A DNA stretch of 64,000 nucleotides from Undaria pinnatifida (lineage: Eukaryota; Sar; Phaeophyceae; Laminariales; Alariaceae): contig JABAKD010000015.1 of the NCBI GenBank assembly GCA_012845835.1, positions 1,710,609-1,774,608 of the forward strand. The letters run 5' to 3'. A model generated the notes under the pieces. The model did not search any database and was not told the origin of the DNA. It saw only the letters and a list, made by a program, of their open reading frames with translations. Made by a program: the position numbers and the translations under genes. This document shows, piece by piece, positions 56,570-64,000 of the stretch. The stretch's first letter is position 1, and every line of letters begins with the position of its first letter.

Positions 56570-57125
56570 TCTTTCGCAAAGTACACCCGTACTGCCGATC
56601 AGAATATGACATCGCCAGCAAGCACACAGCAAAGCACAGGGCAATCGGCTCTGCACAAGCAACTCTTGGCATTATCAAGTTGCTAGTTGTACCAAATCAT
56701 GGACCTCTTATTTCTGCCCCTTCGCAGCAATTTGTTGTATCCCTCCTCGCGCGAGCGTAGCGGGCGGCGTCAGCCGCCCGCGGAGCGGAGCCCTTGTAGT
56801 ATGTATCGGTATGTAGGTGCGTCCTGCTGCTGTGTACTCGTCTTTGTGCTGTCTTCATTGATGGTCCTCTCTCGGTCTTCTTCTTTTCTTTGTTTTTGTG
56901 TCGCAAATTGCACCCGCACTGCCGATCAGAACGTGACATCGCCAGCAAGCACACAGCAGAGCACAGGGCAATCACCTCCGCCCAAGTAGCTCTTGATATC
57001 ATCAAATCACTTGTTGCAAAACGCATGGGCCTCTTATTTCTGCCCCCTTCACATTGGCTGTGTTGTTCCTTGCGCAAGTGTAGCGGGCGGCGTCGCCCGC
57101 GGAGCTAGGCGCTTGTAATATGTAC
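56570..57125. repeat. Tandem duplication of about 320 bp with GC hairpins
   Basis: Two copies share ACTGCCGATCAGAA, GACATCGCCAGCAAGCACAC, CTCTTATTTCTGCCCC and AGCGGGCGGCG..GCCCGCGGAGC. Each ends in a GC-rich hairpin (56758-56790 and 57080-57105). Confidence 0.75.
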
Positions 57126-57265
57126 AAATAACGCAATAACGCAAGATACGTAGTACTGCTGTGCACGTATACATAAGGGTAGTTGCCGAAAACAGGTGCC
57201 AGGTATACCTGTTCCTTTTCATCCAAAAACAGGTAGTTACTCATGATCCGCCAGGGCAAATTTAT

Positions 57266-58110
57266 CAGGGTAGTCCTCGGGAAAATTCCCGAGGTAATTT
57301 TGCCGTGCTGTACGTCGGTCCCGGTACTCGGCGGAATACCGTCATATTTGGGCAAACCGTGTACCGCCGAAGGCGGTACCGTCAAAAATCGAAAAACCGT
57401 CAACCGTTTAAAAAGTACCGTCATTTTGCAGCACCGCCATAAAAGTACCGTCAAATAAGCGAAGTACCGTTTCCCGTTTAGAAAAACCGTCATATTCAGA
57501 ACCGTCAAATATTGTAGGATGATGGTTTTCATTGAATGTTTTCATGTGTTAGGTTTTATTGTTTTATTGTTTACAGTAGTAGTATTGTTTTATTGTCTTA
57601 TTTTGGTGCTAAATGTCTAAATGTTGTTTCGCGTGAGGCTGGTGAGTTTGTCAGCTTGACGGTTCGACGATTAGTCTAGCCTCTATTCGTCCGTTCTATA
57701 TAGGTATGCAGGAACATCAGCGGGGTGGTGCCGGCATGCTTGATCGCCGCCCGGCAGGTACTGTCAAGTATTTCGTCATTCGTAATTCTGTATTTCTCAG
57801 TGGCGGAACCGTCATATTTCAGTACCCTCAAAAAAGTACCGTCAAATTTGGCAGTACCGTGACCGGTACCGTCGTTTTGCAGTACCGCCAAAAAAGTACC
57901 GTCAAATATCGAAAAACCGTCTACCGTCTAGAAAATACCGTCACTTTTCGATACCGCCGAAAAAGTACCGTCAAATTCGGCGATACCGTGTACCGCCAAA
58001 AGTGGTACCGTGAGAAATCGAAATACCGTCAACCGTTTGAAAAGTACCGTCATTTCGCAATACCGTCCGATCTGGTACCGTAAAAAAAAACGGTACCGAG
58101 GACTACCCTG
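57266..58110. mobile_element. hAT-type MITE with perfect 8-bp target duplication
   Basis: Inverted ends CAGGGTAGTCCTCGG, perfect over 15 bp. Flanked on both sides by AAATTTAT (57258-57265 and 58111-58118), an exact 8-bp target duplication as made by hAT transposases. The subterminal regions are packed with GTACCGTCA, AAACCGTC and GTACCGCCA motifs, plausible transposase-binding repeats. No protein. 845 bp. Confidence 0.9.
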
Positions 58111-58488
58111 AAATTTATCAAGGCATGACCCCCGCTTGTTGTCGCTCAATTTCAAGAGTTGACACGTGCAACAAAGTTGGCACGAATCAATCGCTGGTTT
58201 TTTTCGAGAGGAATCCGGTGTAAAAAGAAAAGCGCGAAGTTGGCCACTTTTGGCAAAAAATTTCCCCGAAATTCCCCCGAAACGGCACACAATTGCCCCG
58301 AGTTTGACAGCAGTACTCCGAAATTGTACACTGTCGCCCCATAATCACAACATGCCGAAGCGCTACATCATTACCACCACCAACAGATGAACACCAAGAA
58401 ATACCAACCAACACCGCCTCCCGTTGTGTTGCGGGTGGTGTGTACAGCTTTCTGGCTGAGGCATGAATTGCGTCAGCTGTGATATTTG

Positions 58489-58640
58489 CGTGTACCACCT
58501 TTGGTTTGTTTGTGTTTTTTCCCTGGGGTTTTCCTCGGCTCCAGAGTGACTGGAGCCTGTCCTGTTACCACGGACTTGATTATGCGAGTAAATGTGAGAA
58601 CAACAACAATATCAACAACAACAGCAGCAGCGGAAACTTT
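58489..58640 (+). mobile_element. (AAC)n-tailed retroposon
   Basis: GCGTGTACCACCTTTGG, TTTTTTCCCTGGGG, CCAGAGTGACTGGAGCCTG, TTACCACGGACTTGATTATG, then AACAACAACAATATCAACAA. The best preserved copy of this family. Confidence 0.8.
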
Positions 58641-59774
58641 GGCGGGCGATATTTCTCTTAATTTCTTCAATTTTTTTCTTTAAAAAACACACGGTCCTGG
58701 GTGCAGGCCCGATTTGCCCGAATCCGAGGAGTTTTTTTGCGTTCTATCGGCCCAATACTCCCCGAAAACTATACCTTGTACACTGGGCGCTGTCTGGAGG
58801 ACCTTTTATGCCCTTTTCTAGATAAGTAACCGGCGAACCCAGAAATTGGTTGGGTTGCCGTGAGCCCCTCGGCTGGATCTGTGTATAACCGGTGTAAAAA
58901 AAAATGAACCCCACACTCGATCAATACGATGGAAAATCTCGCGAAATCTGGATGAAATCGCGATTTTCTAGTCGATCAAAAAGAAAAAACGCTCCGATTG
59001 AAACCTCCGCCTGGAACAGAGCTTTCCAACGGTGTTTTGATTAGGACCAGGCGGTACGTCAGTCACCCGGAATTTATTTCCACATGATTTGGGAAAAACG
59101 TTGAAAAAAAATGCCCGGACGGACTATAAAACCAAGTCAAAGCGCACGCCACGAGCGGTGTTTTTTTTTTTTTTCGGTGTTTTTTGGCCATGACTAACCA
59201 TTTTTTTTTTTTGGCGTTTGTTTTTCAGCACGAAAACAGGAGTAGAATGCATAGTGGTGAATGTGCGGCCTCCAAAACCTCAGTAAGTTTTGTGTGGCGC
59301 ATCATGTCTTCTGTTTTCATGTGAATACAGTATGTGCATGCTTTTATTGTTTTCGTGATTGCACTCTACAGCAGTAGTGGTAACTACCTGGTATATGATA
59401 GCCCCCAGCAGCAACATCATTAGCACGAACATAACCAACATCGAAACAAGGCTGAGGTTGGATTGTTTGTGACTTATCCGTACCATTTCAGCAAGCAGCA
59501 GCAGCACCGTACAAAAACAGCAGGAAACCTCGTCCGTGAGCCATGTATCAGTACGTTATTATCGGCCTCCTTCTACACTTGACGCAGAAGTAGTACTGAT
59601 GACTCGTAATGTCAACCGTGTCCTGTACGAATCAATAAAAAAGAGTAGATACACGAGCACGAGTATTCAATCAGGTTGATTCGGGCCTCCTTTGGTATTG
59701 CGTCACCCCCGCGATTATAACACAACTCCAAAGGGAAATGTTGTACCTGGTCTGATATATAAAAGTCAGCGTCC
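58641..59774. other. Unassigned sequence
   Basis: No gene recognised. T runs at 59159-59174 and 59200-59212. Words CTACAGCAGTAG and TACCTGGTA near 59366-59392. Confidence 0.3.
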
Positions 59775-60075
59775 TCGGCGGAAAAGTAGGTGAATCTCGC
59801 CCCAGCTAAACTTGAAAAGGTTATATATAGGTTGGGTCAAGTCTCACCGAGTACATGGTGCTACCGTATTGACTTTTTTTAGCTTAAATTTGACGATCGG
59901 AATGCGCGAGAGCGTAAGTAAGCAAAATTCGATGAAAATCGACGAGCATGAAAAAGCTGAAAATGGGAATGCCGAACCCTATGCGCGATAAAATTATAGG
60001 CAAAAGTACCGTGGGGGAGAAGGGAACACAACTGTGACCACGGCTTGTTCAGAAGGGTCGCTGAGAGTAAAAACT
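59775..60075 (+). mobile_element. SINE family 1, diverged
   Basis: A degenerate head GGGTCAAGTCTCACCGAGTA, body ATGCGCGAGAGCGTAAG, ATCGACGAGCATG, CCCTATGCGCGATAAAATTA, and 3' block CAACTGTGACCACGGCTTG. Small insertions throughout. Confidence 0.65.
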
Positions 60076-61349
60076 TTCACGGATTTAGCTGGAGATTAAA
60101 AGTGATGATTGAAACGAGGAAAAAAAGAAAAAATAGAAAGAAAGCAGACACTAAAAACTACGTTATTAATACACGCGGAATTCAAACCACTCCGGTTGTG
60201 TATACTCTGTTGGTGCGTCTCATTGTTCCAGCAACGGCAAAGTCTTTTACCATGGTACATGCGACACAAACATGGTAGTTACTATTCTAGACTGCTTTGA
60301 CCTCCTCAGCGCTCATCACTGGACGTCAGGAGGGACCAAGCCATCTCACGCATGCGTGTGTCGGTGATTAGGAACCAACAGAACTTACCGTGGTCATTTT
60401 CTAGATTCTTGTCCGGAGTGTCTTATTGTGCACACTTAGTGCACACAGGTGTACGCTGCCCCTGCACGTCCAATGTGTGTTTGTGTCCTGACGAGGTAAG
60501 TCCTGATCAAAGACAATAGCTATGCCCATGCCTAATCGCGTACTCGTCGATCTTCGACCAAGCCGCTTCCTCGGGGTGACCGTACTCCTGCCTGTCACTC
60601 GCGAGGCTAGACTGTAAGCTCATTGCGTTGACTACGTTTTTGTGGAGCGACCTTCTAGGACCCAGCGATAGACTGGCGACCTCAAAATGGGGAATGCGGT
60701 CTGCAGCATCATGCGAGTAACACCATTATACGCGCGGGCCGCGTGCACTCTGGACGCATTTGCCTACCCCAGCAGCCGGGCTGCTTTGTGTGGCCAACGC
60801 TGTAATCGCTAGCAATCGCCCTCTTTTTATGCGTGTTTGCCTCTCAAGCCCCCATACTCATACTGCTTGCTGCTGCTGCACTGCATACGTGCGTACAGGC
60901 CAGTACTGCGTTACCTGTGTAATATGTTCTCCACGAGTTCTCCGTGAGGGGAACTAACATACGAAATATGATATGATATACCTGGGGAGGTATACATTTT
61001 TTTATTATATGTTATTGTGCCATATTACACCTTTATGTTCATGTCGCAAGCCCGCCCTTGCGTACGAAAATATTGTCGATGTGATTGAATGATGATGTGC
61101 AATCGCCTTTTTTTTCCCGTGTTCTACACACTGCCAGCTTCACTTCAGTCTGCAGATGTTTTCCGCGCCGATAGTGTCCACTCTATCGCCACACTCGATT
61201 TGGTCCCCCATTAACTCATACTGGAAGTGTCTACACCAAGAAGTAAAAACCCATTCGAAGCTGTCGTCCATGTGCAAGAAAGTGCGCGCGATGGCGCTGT
61301 TCTGTCTCAAGTGTCTATTTTACGAGTGGGATGCAGCTCGCCCTTCATG
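60076..61349. other. Unassigned sequence
   Basis: No gene or repeat recognised. Confidence 0.3.
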
Positions 61350-61510
61350 CGACTCGCCGAGCACTTCACGGCCCTTGGCGCTTGGTGCACGCGATGTCTG
61401 CCTGGTCGGTGTAAACCCGACGTGTTCCGTCCCGACATTGTACCTCGTAAGAGTGCGAGGGTCTAATAGCTATACTTAAATGCGGCTAGGATTATGCATA
61501 AAACGAGAAC
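61350..61510 (+). repeat. Dispersed repeat shared with 15592-15750
   Basis: CTTGGTGCACGCGATGTCTG, CCTGGTCGGTG, TTCCGTCCCGACATTGTA, GTGCGAGGGTCTAATAG and GCATAAAACGAGAAC parallel the 15592 copy. About one base in four differs, so the pair is old. Confidence 0.5.
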
Positions 61511-61904
61511 AACCCCCCAAAGCCCATTCCCGATGTCAAGCAGAATTCATCATGAACGAAACGCTGCAGAAGGGAGACAGAACGCATGTGTATACCCTGT
61601 ACACCGTTCCCTCTCCCTCTCCCGGCAGTGCGCTATTGGGTACGCTAGGTTAAGAGCGCCCAAGATAGCGCAATGCGAGCGGTCGAATGGGCACGTCCCG
61701 GCTATACTAAAAGCTACATGTTGCGCACGACAGATAATAACAATGCGTAGTGAAGAGAGTTTGCTTCGGCTTGTCACGGGGTGTTCTTAACTCGAGGTAC
61801 ACTCTGTATTGGGAGCTGATAACAATTCCACCGGAGGCACACGAGTAAATGGCACAACGGGAGGCACTTCAAGCTGAAGTGCCACCGAAAATATGAAGTG
61901 TGCT
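61511..61904. other. Unassigned sequence
   Basis: No gene recognised. Confidence 0.3.
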
Positions 61905-62490
61905 ACATTTGGCGATTATGACGATTGTAGATACCACTAGACCTGCGTGGGGGTTGTGTACGACACGTACGTGCCGCGGTTGGTGGAACAGTGCGGCCTG
62001 TCAAGGCTGCTTTCCCGGTGTGCAGATGTGTGGTGTGTTTGTATCCTCAATAATTGTACCCCTCAGCATTAGGATGCAAGATGAGCTAAGTCTCACCTAA
62101 GCTACAAAGCGAGCTATGATAACACCTGAGATGGCGACGACCGTAAATACCAGACCTTCGTAAAGGATGCCTTCGGCTGCTGGGAAAATATCGTGGTTCT
62201 TACGGATATGAACACCGACCGCGGCTGTAGGTGCCGTATTACCTTTAAGCACGTCTGCTATCTTACGGTCGTGGTCATCGCGGGTGATAACCCACTCTGT
62301 AGCTGTGGTAGCACATTGCTAAATGTGCCTCCACGTTCTTGCTGAGCTGATGTTGGTGAGGATACGAACACACCTGTGTAATGGATAAGCAGCGATGACA
62401 GGCCGCAACTATATACCAATGGTGGCAGTAGGGGTCGTAGATGACCCTCACGTAGGTCTGGTGGCATCTTACGGTTGTCGTCATCGCCAG
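61905..62490. repeat. Diverged inverted and direct copies of a Cys/His-encoding unit
   Basis: 61910-62060 (+) and 62330-62490 (-) are inverted, diverged copies: both read ATGACGA.., CACCAGACCTACGTG or its variant, GCGGCCTGTCA.(G/C)GCTGCTT and GTGTTTGTATCCTCA. A third piece with ACGACCGTAAATACCAGACC lies at 62133-62190. Translated, two copies keep ACxxC-type spacing (ACHRC and ACQGC), which may be chance. Confidence 0.45.
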
Positions 62491-64000
62491 CTGTAGCGCG
62501 CTTCGTATTTTGGGTGGCACTTTAGGTTAAAGAACCTCTGGTGACGCCATGGACTCGAGTGCTTGTGATGTCACTTTTATCAACCCTCTTGCGCTGAAAC
62601 GCGTCATCATGTCCCTGATGGTTAGAACCGATACGTAAATATGATACCCTTGGTTATGTGTACCGGTGCGCAACATGACACCAGGTTCAGTCCGTGGTAC
62701 CTTTTTCTCTGACGCTTACATGTTGTTGATTCGCTGGCTAACTACGCGCCCCCCCCCTCCAGGTCTAGGCGAGGAGTCCTTTCGCCCTGGCTCTTCAATA
62801 CTTGTTCTTGCCGTACGTAGCCCGCCGATTGTCGGCTTTTCCTCAACCGCTTCGCCTGACTTTCCCCCGCCACTTCTCGCGTGTTCTCTTTAATTTTTTT
62901 CGTTTTGCCGCAACCAGCCAACTTGCTACGGGACTCGAATCACCAAGGGGGAGAACGACAGCGTGTGGACGCTCGCAGTAATCTGGCTTTTGTTTATTGT
63001 GCGTGCGCTGCGACCGGGAGACGCGGTGATCGGACGCTTGTGGGGTTCGAGCTGCGCTGCAGGCGCCACAGCAGGCAGACCGACTGAGCCACAGCCACTT
63101 CCTTACCTCCTGAAGGTAAGGACGTATAGGCTGTAAGAGCCAAGAACGGCACATAAGAGTGCTAGGGTGTGTTTTGTAGGGTGTGTAGTTTGGGGTGTCG
63201 GGGTACATACCCGAGTATCACCACTAATAAGCAGATGTGGTACTCTACCAATACACAGCTTTGGTGAGAGGGCCTGCGCTTCTGTATAGCAGTAGTCACC
63301 ACCGCCGGTTTAGTTTCAGACACGTCGGGTTGATGTATTCGTAGTAAGTGAATACAGGTGCACGTACGTACGTGGCGCGTTTGCCTTTGTAAGCCCGCTC
63401 TCATGATGTACAAATATGCATACCGGTACCGTATAACACGCAAGATAACACACCCCCTGCGACGAACTTCACAGACGATTTTGTCCGGAACAAGGGGGGC
63501 ACACACAACGAAACTGACGGCTTGGAAAAATGTCGTCGAGGGAGTGTGTTAACTTGTGATATACGGTGCATACATGTACGCTCAACGAGGCGGTATACAT
63601 GCCACGTCTGCTTGTCCTCATCTTAACTGTTGGAGTGGGAATTGAATCCGGCGCCTTGGGTTCAGCTGTGCTTGTGTTGTTATTTGTATTGATGTTCCTG
63701 TTTGTGCCCAAGACTACTGCCCAGAGCCACCACTGTCAAGTCAGAACAATCGTTGGGGTACTATTGCCTTACATCCCTACGCCCACAGAGAGCTACAACG
63801 AGAAAGGACATGAACACGCCCTACGACGAGGATACTATCAATAGTAGATTTATGCTGTGTGCGACGAGGTATGCTTTGGCAGATCATGCGCTATTCTTAG
63901 CACATCGTTGACACCCGCTTTCCTTCCTCGTGTCAATGTCCGCAGGGCGATTCCCCCCAGTGTTGTGTTTTATCCTTTGGTCTGTTGCAAAGTCTGAGCC
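62491..64000. other. Unassigned sequence to the window end
   Basis: Scattered tRNA-like boxes (minus strand TGTGGCTCAGTCGGTCTGCC at about 63068-63090; GCCGGATTCAATTCCCACTC at about 63635-63655) but no foldable tRNA. No protein recognised. Confidence 0.3.

Overview
This window looks like gene-poor nuclear DNA from a eukaryote with medium-length spliceosomal introns. I recognise one protein-coding gene, at the left edge: a TOS1/YJL171C-like cell-wall glucanase-type protein (positions 822-4481, + strand). It is split into at least six short exons (about 106-183 bp) by introns of about 480-680 bp, all with GT..AG borders and matching phases, and it is incomplete at the 5' end. The family is known from fungi and oomycetes. 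Small exons, medium introns and a very low gene density would fit a brown alga or another stramenopile, but that is inference; the sequence alone does not name the organism.

Almost everything else is repeats. Left part (4.5-17 kb): an unassigned region, a decayed Ty3/gypsy pol relic on the minus strand (7.57-8.36 kb), small MITEs, a truncated C-tract element, a 1.3-kb minisatellite built on CCGCGG, and a three-copy tandem repeat. Middle (17-36 kb): retroposon-like families. These include tRNA-derived SINEs, a family ending in (AAC)n, and large non-coding C-tract elements ending in an A/T-rich (AAT)n-like tail, two of which face each other as an inverted repeat (30.9-35.3 kb). DNA transposons with clear terminal inverted repeats lie at 20.5, 25.8, 37.3, 45.1, 54.7 and 57.3 kb. 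Right part (36-64 kb): more SINEs, two arrays of hairpin-forming GGGCC repeats, nested insertions, recent and old tandem duplications, and several kilobases of unassigned sequence.

The most interesting signal is how the repeats relate to each other. A core of roughly 50 bp containing CATCTTTGCAAGCTG occurs at least 15 times in families that otherwise differ. Two unrelated-looking retroposon families share a short 3' block (CTGTGACCACGG.CTTG) just before their simple-sequence tails, which suggests one reverse transcriptase serves several parasites. Several long microsatellites abut retroposon copies. Near-palindromic words (TACCTGGTA, CTACTGCTGTAG, TATTAATAG) recur throughout, sometimes as extra bases inside one copy of a repeat. 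Nested insertions give empty-site comparisons for two families, and one hAT-type MITE has a perfect 8-bp target duplication.
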